64,000 nt of DNA, taken from contig CM040430.1 in NCBI GenBank assembly GCA_022702705.1, forward strand, positions 16,873,310 through 16,937,309, written 5' to 3'. Source of the stretch: Papilionanthe hookeriana x Papilionanthe teres. Taxonomy: Eukaryota; Streptophyta; Magnoliopsida; Asparagales; Orchidaceae. Under the pieces are notes generated by a model. That model made no database searches. It worked only from the letters and a program-made list of their open reading frames with translations, and was not told the DNA's origin. Positions 55,001 through 64,000 of the stretch are shown here, one piece after another (within the stretch, counting starts at the first letter, position 1; each line of letters opens with the position of its first letter). The translations under genes were made by a program, and so were the position numbers.

Positions 55001-58000
55001 CCATAGAGCATAAGAACTCAAAAATCTATTGAGAATCGAGAGAGATATTAGGGTTTGAGTGTGGACGGTCACGGGTGCACACCAATCGTAGACGATGACC
55101 AGGAGCCGTTGGATCGCGCGTGTATCGAGCGGTCGGTCGAGATCAAGCTGGACGGCGGAATGTTACGTGAACCGCGGGCCCCTGGAGCACTGAGTCAGAT
55201 GGCGGCGCTGAATCACAGATCGACGCGTGGGCTTTCGATCCACCGTAGGATGACGCGGTGCCGAGTCAGATAAGTAGGAAATTAGGATATTTTTGATTTA
55301 TTTAAATACCAGAACTTCAAAAATTCATATCTTTGCATAGAAAAATCACAAAAATAAAATAAAAATACTCTCTTGCTCAGTAAATAGAGGAGAATAATTT
55401 GGAAAAGAAATCAAGTTAATTGGATGAGTATTTTATTTTTAATAATTTATTTACTGTTTCTAATGTTTTGATTCTCCATTTGCATAGACAATTCACCATG
55501 GCATGAGACCATAGGGCTTTTGAAGCCTCTGATCTTAGGAACATTCCCTGAATTTTTTAAGGCTAGAAGCCATCTCAGTGAAGAGTTATTGATTTTTCAA
55601 GTTCATGTCACTGTTTTAGGTATTTTAATTCCAATAATTAGCATGTTGTAAAATAAATTCTAGGAAAATCTGGTGGTGTTTCTTGGGACCAGGGTACCCT
55701 ATAAAAAATATATTCTGAGTTAATTCATTCATAATAACCTTAGTTGGCCTAAACTCCCAAAATTGAATTTGAATTAATTAGGGTTAACCACACACTAAAT
55801 TGACTTGAAAACAATTCTCTATTGTTCTTTAGGGTTAGAGGAAGCTTACATAAAATTTTGAAATCAATTGAACTTGATTAACCCCATCAAATGGATTAAC
55901 TAAGCCTCATAACCAAAATGGAACTTTAAAAATTCATAACTCTAAAAATACTTTTCAAAAATTCACAAAAATAGTTTTGGAGCTTCTCTGATATCAAGGG
56001 AGTTCAGGAAAATTAAAATTGGAATTTTCTAAAAAAGATGATTTTTCACAATATTTTAATATTTTAATAATTAAAAAAATAATAAAAATCACAAAAATAT
56101 TAAAAATCATAAAAATGTCACATTTTGACTCCTAATCACTTAGGACCAAACCAAATATTTTTTCTAAGTCCCTAGGATAAGATATTAAATTTTAAAGGCT
56201 TAATGTAATTTTTAATATTAAAAAATGAATCTTCAACCTTTCTCACTGAAATAATTCTAATAAATCAAAGAAAAATCATAAAATTATAAAATTTGTTTCT
56301 CTGGACCTCTTGAGGTTAGAGAAATTTAAGAAAAATATAAAATCTAATTTTCAATTTTTTATTTTATTTTAAAATTAATTAATACTCTAAAATTCAAAAT
56401 AATTATAATAAATAAAATATAATTCAAAAAATCACCAAAATTGGTCCAAGTGGTCCTCTGGTTATTAGAAACATGCCATAATTTTCTTAAGGATAGAAAC
56501 TTTACCTTGGTCATGTTTTTGAATTTTCTTTGAAAATCCCTATTTTCTACTAAAAATAATTATATAAATAAATTAAATTCAGAAAAATCACATTTTCTCC
56601 TCAAATGTCTTAATTGACATATGAGTGAGGTGACATAAAAATTTAAAATTCATTTGAGCTTAATTTAGTGAGTTATGAAATAAATAAGCCTAAAAGGGCA
56701 TAAAGGTAATTAAGAATTTTAACCCTTAATTAAAACTTTAGATTTAATCAAAATGGAGGGTAAAATATTTGATTTTAACTTTCTCTTGGATGATTGAAAC
56801 TCAGGGAAATTAAAAGGGTAGAAACTGATTAAACACTTTGAAAATATCAAAATGAAACTCTAATTAATTAAATAATTTAAATTTTGGAAAGAATATATAT
56901 ATTTAAATTTGGATTATTAAAATAGGGATATTATTAAGAGGATATTTATTCTTTAATTTAAAAAATCCCTAAATAAGTCACTTCAATAATATTTAATTCT
57001 TAATTAAAAATTAAAATATTAACTCAAGCTAAATAAATAAATAAAAAAAAAAGATAACCCTTAAATGAATTAAAGCTTAAAATGTTAAATGGTCCAATAA
57101 TTAAAATTAAATTTAAAATTAAATTAAATTAAATTAAATTAAGTCAAGTTAAAGTTTAAATTAAAGTAAATTAACACCTTAACAAATAAATTAAATTAAA
57201 TTAAAAATATTGAAATTAAAATTAAATTAAAATTAAATTAAAATTAAATTAAAATTAAATTAAAATTAAATTAAATTAAATTAAATTAAATTTAAATTAA
57301 ATCAAATTAAATTAAAATCACTTAACAACAAACCTAAATGAAATCATTAAGAGTTAAATCAAAAACATATCAGTAATTTCAACTCCTCTTTTTATCTAAG
57401 TAAATTTTAAAACATAAACATCAATCTGAAATACTAAGATAATTGAAAGTGTAAAGATTTAAATTAAATCTAAAATAACTTGAACACTATTCCAAACTTA
57501 AAATTATTAATTAAAACCTCATAATTAAAACACTTTAAATCATTAACTCAAACTTTAAATTAAAAATGATTAAAATTCCTAACAACCCGACTTGCCCTTA
57601 AAAGGCTTTAATTATTATAACTTTTAAATAGAGTATTAAGCGAAATGTCACTTCACACATAAGATATTCAAATGTCCTAGGTTCACTGAGTAAGAAAAAA
57701 AACAAAATAAAAATTCTTGGATGATTGATTCACCAATACAATGAAATTCATTTGAACTCAAAATAATTCCAGAAGTATTGAAAAGATGTTTAAGATTCAT
57801 CTTAAACACTTCCTCGATACGATGGGGTATTTTAAAAGAACAATTGAACTTAATTGTTCTTTGATTAAGAAAATCATCCTTAAACCAAACCAAGAACCTA
57901 GACGTCATAGGAAATGACTAGCAATAGGATTAGGATTCTAGTAGACAACCAAAACCCTTTCCCTTAACTTTACCTAGGTACTTGTTGAAATATTTAAATG

Positions 58001-59599
58001 TCTTAACATGTGTTTTAGGTGCAGCCTGGGATGATGGGAAGACCCTTCAGGTACGCTTTTATTTTATTGCAATTTACTTTATTGCAATTTACTTACATGC
58101 ACTGTACTTTACTTTTTCTTGCATGTTAAACAAGACTGTTGCATGAAAACCAAAACCATTATGATAGTCCCTGAATTGAAACCAAAACTAAATTAAAAGT
58201 CACCACAAGATAAAATTCACCTCCACAACATTCCAAAATATAGAACAACTCAAAATTTAATCACAAACAGAACAACAAAACTATAATTGCAACTAAATTA
58301 AAACGTCTCATTGAATGATCGGGAATACCTCGGATGATGTAACCCACGTGTTGCTAACGGGATTTCCCGTGTCTAAATGAAAGTGTGGAACTCATTCGAT
58401 TGAGTTTAGCAAATTCATCCGGACTAAGTGAATTTGATGAAAATAACGGTGCCGGGATGACGGAACCGTGGGATCTTAATCGGTTCTGTTTAAACAACTT
58501 TAAGATTTGTTTTAATTAAAATATTAAAAAAACTTGGATTTTAGGATTTTCTCTAAACCAAAACACTTCTCTCATCTCCTGATTTATGACTTCTAAAACT
58601 AAACCTCTGCAACAATAAGGAGCTCGGAGCATGGTGGGCAGCACGGCCATCGTCATCAGCAAAACTCGGATCTACTTCAGCAAAACCTTTCCTAGTTTTA
58701 ACCAACAAAGCCATAGGACTTCGAGGTAGTTTACCTAGTGCAACATAAATCCTCAACTCTTCGTTAGGCATTTGCATGTTCATGTCATGTAAATTAAGCC
58801 CTAACCGGTCTTAGGACTCCGAGGTAGTCGTTTAGTACGACAGAAACCCTCATATCATCCAGGCTGTTTATATGATCATGTCATACAAATATAAGTCCTA
58901 ATTAATTAAAATTGGCAGGATCAAAACATTAAACAAACTCCCAAATCTAAGCCAAACAATAGGATAGTTTGGGAAGTTGTCAAGATTCTTCTTGGTTCCT
59001 CAACTTCTCTTACTTCTCTTCCATTGGACTCTTAAGATAAACTGTTCCGAATTCGAGCTAATCCCTTTTGAAATTTTCAAAATTCAATCCTTTGAAACCT
59101 TAAAATTTGAAATTCTTGAGAGCAAAACCACTGATCATTATTGAGAGTTTTCTTAAATGATTCCCGTCGTTTAAGATGTAATTAACTATAGGGGCTTGCC
59201 CATATAGGGAACTTTAAGAACCTGGGTAATATAAACCACCGCTTAATTCCTTTATATTAAGCGGGGAACTTGTCGGCTTATAAAATTGGTTCACGGACCA
59301 AACGGATGTCACAAATCTTCTAGTTTATTTAATCGAGCCCCATCATCAAGTAGTGTGTCTATTGTTCGGGATAGATACACAGCTTGTGATGTGGCGCTCA
59401 TTTATATAAACTATTTGGGATGTGAGATCAGTTTAATTTCATATCTTAAAATTTTCAAACTTAAAAATTATTTTCAAAATCAAATGCTTCTTTCTAAATT
59501 ATATATATATTTAAATTAAATTTAAAATCTAAAGTTCGCCGACAACATCTGTAGGCGACCCCTTTTCAAAATACCACATAACCTAAAAATATGCCGACA
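52092..59599 (+). repeat. E1 3' LTR (~7.5 kb)
   Basis: It begins TGTTGACCTC and ends ATGCCGACA, followed by the right TSD. TATA-like box 54465-54472, donor-like site 54895-54896, GC-rich block 55060-55275, AATTT tract 57095-57320. It keeps the ~220 bp (about 53277-53500) that the 5' LTR has lost, and it retains the intact LTR end, so it is the better reference for the family. Confidence 0.9.
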
Positions 59600-59604
59600 T
59601 TGGT
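59600..59604. repeat. Right target-site duplication of E1 (TTGGT)
   Basis: Matches ATGGT at 5061-5065 at four of five positions. The host frame on the minus strand reads GLDFMGP up to this point and resumes at 5065. Confidence 0.75.
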
Positions 59605-60465
59605 CCCATAAAATCTAGTCCCCAAACATCAAATATTTCAACTTCCAACATATAATTGAGGGGCATCTCATTTCTTCTAGAAATATTGCCTACACGCTGA
59701 CATCTATCATAACTTTTAATATAAACATTCACATCCTTAAAAATTGTAGGCCAATAAAATCCTGATTGTAATATTTTATATGCAGTTTTATTACTTCCAA
59801 AATGTCCCCCATAATCAGAATCACAACATTTTTGAATAATTTCATAAGTTTCTTCCAAAGGTACACATCTTCGAATTATAAGATCCTTTTCTTGTTTATA
59901 TAAAAATGGGTCATCCCAAAAATAAGTCTTAACATCAGACAGAAATTTCTTCTTTTCATGATATGTCAAACCATAGGGTGTAATATTACTAACAATAAAG
60001 TTTACTATGTCTGCATACCACGGAACATGCCATTCTTTAACAGTGAACAGTTTTTCATCAGGAAAATGTTCATTAATTTCTTTAATATCACAGAGATATT
60101 TTTCAATTTCAAGCCAGGACAAATGATCAGCAATTTGATTATAAGAACCCTTCATATCTACTATCTCAAAATCAAATTCTTGCAAAAGAAGAATTCATCT
60201 TATCAGTCTCGGTTTTGCATAATTTTTCTTCATTAAGTATTTAATAGCAGAATGATCAGTATGCACAACACATTTAGTTCTAATTAAATAGGATCAAAAT
60301 TTATCAAACGCAAGTACTATAGCTAATAACTCTTTCTTAGTAGTGGTATAATTAATTTGAGCTTCATTAAGAGTTTTACTAGCATAATAAATTACTTTGA
60401 AAATTTTATCATATTTCTGAACCAAAACAGCACCAATAACATAATCACTAGCATCACTCATTAAT
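59600..60465 (-). pseudogene. E0 RNase H and integrase zinc-binding region
   Basis: The RNase H part (about 60465-60190) is readable with stops: KTLNEAQINYTTTKKELLAI, then CVVHTDHSAIKYLMKKNYAK and QEFDFEIVDMKGSYNQIADH. The open frame 60185-59583 continues with the integrase N-terminus: GGHFGSNKTAYKILQSGFYW and SYDRCQ, where the first Cys of the zinc pair is Tyr. It then reads VWGLDFMGP, at which point E1 interrupts it. The last few codons of that frame belong to E1 LTR. Confidence 0.85.
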
Positions 60466-61330
60466 TCAAAAGGTTTTTCCCAATTTTGGTGAAATTATTA
60501 CAGGTGCAATGATTAATTTTTCTTTTAATATTTCAAAGGCTTTACGGCAGTCATCATCAAAATTAAAAATTGCATCCTTTTCCAGTAAACGGCATAAAGG
60601 TTTTGTAATTTTTGAAAAATCTTTAATGTAAAGCCTGTAGAATCCATCATGTCCTAAAAAACTTCTAATTCCCCATACATTGGTTGGGCAAGGTAAATTA
60701 GATATAACTTGAATTTTTGCAGGATCTACCTCTAAAACTTTTTCTGAAATCTGACGTCCCAAAACAATTCCTCCTGCTACCATAAATTGGCATTTTTCCC
60801 AATTAAGGACCAAATTAGTTTCTTCACAACATTTTAGAACTATAGATAAATGTTCTAAACATGATTCAAATGAAATCCCAAACACTGAAAATTCATCCAT
60901 TAAAACTTCAATCCCTTTTCCAATTAAATCACAAAAAATAGCCATCAACAGGGGCATTACATAAACCAAAGGGCATTCTTCTAAAAGCAAACGTACCATA
61001 AGGATTGGTAAACGTAGTTTTCTCTTGATCCTCAGGAGCAATTTAAATTTTTTGGTAACCAGTATATCCATCCAGAAAACAAATTTATTTATGCCCAGCC
61101 AGACTATCCAACATTTGATCTAGAAAAGGGAGTGGAAAATGATCTTTCCTTGTGGCAAGGTTTAATTTTCTATAATCAATGCATATTCGCCACCCTGTAA
61201 CTTGTCTTGTTGGTATCATTTCATTCATTTCATTAACAGTCACAGTTACTCCTCCTTTCTTAGGAACACGGTGAATAGGACTAACCCATGCACTATCTGA
61301 AATAGGGTAGATAATTCCAGCATCCAACCA
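60466..61330 (-). pseudogene. pol: E0 reverse transcriptase
   Basis: The frame 61327-61085 gives the RT start (MDAGIIYPISDSAWVSPIHR, GWRICIDYRKLNLATRKDHF, FLDQMLDSLAGH). After a shift and a stop, 61071-60466 includes EVLMDEFSVFGISFESCLEH, ETNLVLNWEKCQFMVAGGIV and RSFLGHDGFYRLYIKDFSKI. The catalytic pair is DE instead of DD (Glu codon 60894-60892), and a segment around the MPFGLCNAP motif is partly deleted. It is inactive on both counts. Athila affiliation is clear from NWEKC and the motif order. Confidence 0.85.
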
Positions 61331-61430
61331 TTTTAAAATTTCTTTCTTAACAACGTCTTCATGATAGGATTTAATCTCCTTTGGGGATCAGCCAGCGGTT
61401 TGCAATTATCTTCCATAAGAATTCTGTGCA

Positions 61431-62637
61431 TTCAAATTGAAGGACTGATTCTTTTAATATCAGCAATTGTCCATCCAAAAGCTTTCTTGTGCTTCTTCAA
61501 AATTTCAAGCAAACTATCTTCTTCTTTTTCAGTTAATTGAGAAGAAATCATAACATGCAAGGTTGAGGATTCACCAAGAAAAACATACTTCAAATTATCA
61601 GGAAGCATTTTTAGCTCAAGTTCAGGAGATTTTTCAATTGATGGACCATAAGATTCATCTTTCTCAGTCATATCCAACAACTCAAAACTTTCACGAACAT
61701 ACTTTAAATCTTCCTCTTGAAAAATTTTAGAATCAAATAACTCCTCTTCTTGCTTATATTCAAATTCTTCTCTTTCAGCTTTCTCTTCATAAGTTGATTT
61801 GAAATGACATTCACTTAAATATTCAATAACATCCATCCTATAACACTCATCTTCTTTACCTCTAGTAGGATATTTCATCGATTTTAAAATCTTAAATGTA
61901 ACAGTCTGATCATTAATCCTCATCGTTAATTCCCCTTTTTGCACATCTATCATGGCTCTGCCTGTAGCTAGAAAAGGTCTCCCCAAAATTATGGGTATCT
62001 CTTTATCTTCCTCCATATCTAACACAATGAAATCCACAGGAAAAATAAATTGATCCACTTTTATCAAAACATCTTCTATAACCCCTTTAGGATATGTGAT
62101 CGAACAATCTGCTAATTGCAGAGTTACAGTAGTTGGGGTTATTTATCCCTGTCCCAGTCTTTTGAATATTGATAGTGGCATAAGGTTAATGCTTGCACCC
62201 AAATCACATAAAGCTTTTCCACATAATCTTTCTCCGATTGTACATGGAAATGTGATACTACCAGGATCTTTAAGTTTTTCAGAAAGCTTTTTCTGAATTA
62301 TTGCACTGCACTCCTCACTAAGCGCAACAGTCTCATTTTCTTCAAACTTCCTCTTTTTATTAATAATATCATTCATAAATTTTGCATAGCTTGGCATTTG
62401 TTCTAGGGCTTCAGCAAATGGAGTATTAATGGTAAGCTTCTTTAATATCTCCAAGAATTTTGAAAATTGCTTATCCAACTTTTGTTGACGAAGTCTCTGA
62501 GGAAATGGAGGTGGTGGTTTTTCTAAATCAACCTTAGATGGAGAAATAGGTCTTTCAAAACCTTTTGGAGCGTCCTCTTTAAGTTTTTCAATCTCTTCTT
62601 TCTCTACTTCAGTTTCTTTTTGAACTCTACCTTCCAA
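61431..62637 (-). pseudogene. E0 aspartic protease region and acidic linker
   Basis: The frame 62637-62143 has a charged N-terminal part, PPPPFPQRLRQQKLDKQFSK, EALEQMPSYAKFMNDI, and the protease site CDLGASINLMPLSIFKRLG (DLG, usual for Athila). A short shift leads to 62067-61432: DFIVLDMEEDKEIPIILGRP FLATGRAMIDV, the second half of the protease, then a long acidic linker and EEDSLLEILKKHKKAFGWTI, the start of the RT module. Two frame changes separate it from the RT. Confidence 0.8.
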
Positions 62638-62639
62638 TT

Positions 62640-63869
62640 CTTTTCACTTCTCAGTTGAATTGCTTTTACTTGTTCTTTATTCTTTTCTCTTGGATTCACT
62701 TCAGTATTACTTGGAAGCATTCCTTGGGATCTATTACTTAAGGCATTTGCAATTTGTCCCAATTGATTTTCAATATTTCGATGGTTGCTCCTTGAATTTG
62801 TAATTGATTTCCCATATGTGATACTACTTCTTCCATAGACAACTTCTTCTCCTTATTTTGTAAAGCATTGTTATAACCTGAAGGATAAGTTAATTTATTA
62901 TTATTATTACCTTGGTTGTCCAATTCCCCAATGGGTTTACTTGGGTGTTCCCCCATTGTTGATTAACACCACCCTGATTATTGTTATTCCAGTTAAAATT
63001 TGGATGATTCTTCCAACCTGGGTTATAATAATTAGAATATGGGTTGTTAGGTTTGATTATAGCATTCACAGTTTCTGGTGAAGAATAAGAATCAACCATT
63101 TGGCCTAATGAATTTTCTTCAATCATGAGATTTGGCTGAGAAAAATTCATCCCAAATTGGTCTATCTTTCTTGATACAGCAGCAACTTGATTTGCTAACA
63201 TTGTAAAAGCATCATTTTCATAAACAGTGGCTACCTTTTTAGGATTTACCCTTTTAGAAGGCCATTGAAAATTATTAGTATTCATTTCTTCAATTAAAGC
63301 ATAAGCATCAGAAAATGGTTTAGACATTAATGATCCACCAGCAGCAGCATTGATGATTGATCTAAGAGATCCAACTAACCCATTATAAAAAATTTGAATT
63401 ATTAACCAATCTGGTATCGCATGATGTGGACATTTCCTGAGGAGATCTTTAAATCTTTCTCATGCTTCATATATTGATTCCCCTTCAAACTGACAAAAAG
63501 ATGTTATATCATTTCTCAACTTAGCAGTCTTAAATGGTGGAAAATATTTAGCAAGGAACTTTTGTGACAGTTCACCCCAAGTTCTAATTGATCCAGGTGC
63601 TAACGAATGTAACCACATTTTAGCTTCATCCCTAATGAGAAAGGAAAAAGTCTAAGTCTAATAGCATCATATGAAATACCATCATATTTAAAAGTAGCAC
63701 ACAACTTTAGAAAATTAGCAAGATGCAAATTAGGATCTTCAGTTGTTGCTCCCCCAAACTGATTATTAGACACCATTTGGATAATAGCAGGTTTAAGCTC
63801 AAAAGAATTAGCAGCTACAGTAGGGTTTTGAATACTACCACGAAGTTCATCTACTGTATGGGTTAACAT
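62640..63869 (-). pseudogene. gag: E0 Gag
   Basis: The frame starts at an ATG at 63869 with LTHTVDELRGSIQNP, followed by SFELKPAIIQMV, NNQFGGATTEDPNLHLANFL and DAIRLRLFPFSLG, the conserved Athila gag core. A frameshift at ~63610 moves to a readable part (63600-63330, e.g. GELSQKFLAKYF, WERFKDLLRKCP). Then the frame 63327-62890 has FSDAYALIEEMNTNNFQWPS and an Asn/Gly-rich C-terminus. A further piece at 62956-62738 is the gag tail (MEEVVSHMGNQLQIQGATIE). Gag forms the particle. It is broken by several shifts. Confidence 0.85.
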
Positions 63870-64000
63870 AATCTCTTAATTGATGCCTACATTTTAATTT
63901 TGATGATTTTCCATTTCTTGAATATGTTTATCTTTTTCTGTATTTTTTATTATTTTTTTTATGATAGTTCTTTCTAATTCAGAATCGTAAGACACAAGTC
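63870..64000. other. Upstream of E0 gag
   Basis: AT-rich non-coding sequence upstream of the gag start. No PBS or LTR is visible before the window ends. Confidence 0.5.

Larger units (their letters stand above)
5066..59599 (+). mobile_element. E1: giant Tat/Ogre-like Ty3/gypsy retrotransposon carrying an AlkB ORF, interrupted by E2
   Basis: This plus-strand element runs from TGTTGACC at 5066 to GCCGACA at 59599. Without the E2 insertion it is about 27 kb: LTRs of ~7.23 and ~7.51 kb and an internal region of ~12.3 kb present as 12296-17455 and 44931-52091. The order is ORF1/gag, protease, RT-RNase H, aRNH, integrase, AlkB ORF, tandem repeats, PPT. The second RNase H and the RT motifs place it in the Tat lineage, near Ogre. 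About 630 bp between protease and RT is missing at the E2 junction. Many stops and frameshifts show that it is defective. Confidence 0.9.
59600..64000 (-). mobile_element. Right piece of host element E0 (Athila-like), gag to integrase N-terminus
   Basis: Minus-strand gag (63869 down), protease, RT, RNase H and the integrase zinc region, ending at the E1 insertion. The motifs (DLGASINLMP protease, MEV/VLMDxFSVFG-type RT, gag with QFGGATTEDPNLHL) are those of Athila elements. The 5' LTR would lie beyond 64000. Confidence 0.85.

Noticed and set aside
57648..57908. 86-aa minus-strand ORF in the E1 3' LTR
   Set aside because: Not conserved as an ORF in the other three LTRs.

Overview
The window is nuclear DNA of a flowering plant (probably a large-genome eudicot, but I cannot name the species). 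It consists almost entirely of LTR retrotransposons nested in one another. I see no ordinary cellular gene, rRNA, tRNA or bacterial sequence. The evidence is Athila-type and Tat/Ogre-type Ty3/gypsy proteins, TG...CA LTR ends, a tRNA-type primer-binding site, AT-rich non-coding DNA and plant-type splice signals.

There are three layers. (1) The host, E0, is a decayed Athila-like element on the minus strand. Its gag, protease, RT, RNase H and integrase zinc-binding region lie at 63869-59600. Its integrase core, C-terminus and 3' ORFs lie at 5065-1318. (2) E0 is split inside the integrase by a giant Tat/Ogre-like element on the plus strand, E1 (5066-59599). E1 has 7.2-7.5 kb LTRs at 5066-12295 and 52092-59599 and a 5-bp target duplication with one mismatch. 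(3) E1 is itself split by a second, minus-strand copy of the same family, E2 (17675-44930, 27.3 kb). E2 has LTRs at 17675-25053 and 37580-44930. About 630 bp of E1 is missing at the left E2 junction, where an extra E2-type PBS/leader fragment (17456-17674) lies outside the E2 LTR. This is not a simple insertion scar.

Reconstructed order of the giant family: LTR (U3 with many GCCCA words, TATA-like box, candidate splice donor, GC-rich block, AATTT-rich tract) - PBS - leader - ORF1-like N-terminal extension - Gag - protease - RG-rich linker - RT/RNase H - second RNase H (aRNH, a Tat mark) - integrase - short intron-like spacer - 3' ORF of about 530 codons - hypervariable tandem repeats - hairpin - PPT - LTR.

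The most interesting object is the 3' ORF (26812-28401 minus in E2; about 48319-49920 plus in E1). Its C-terminal half is an AlkB-type Fe(II)/2-oxoglutarate dioxygenase domain that most resembles plant ALKBH9/10 m6A RNA demethylases, and all metal and cosubstrate residues are visible in E2. Its N-terminal part is collinear with the N-terminus of the gag-side ORF1. Both ORFs begin a few bases after a plant-like 3' splice site. This suggests a duplicated 'acceptor + N-terminal module' fused to a captured demethylase and expressed from an alternatively spliced RNA. All copies here are decayed by stops and frameshifts, and the RT catalytic residues of E2 and E0 are mutated, so nothing in this window looks autonomous.
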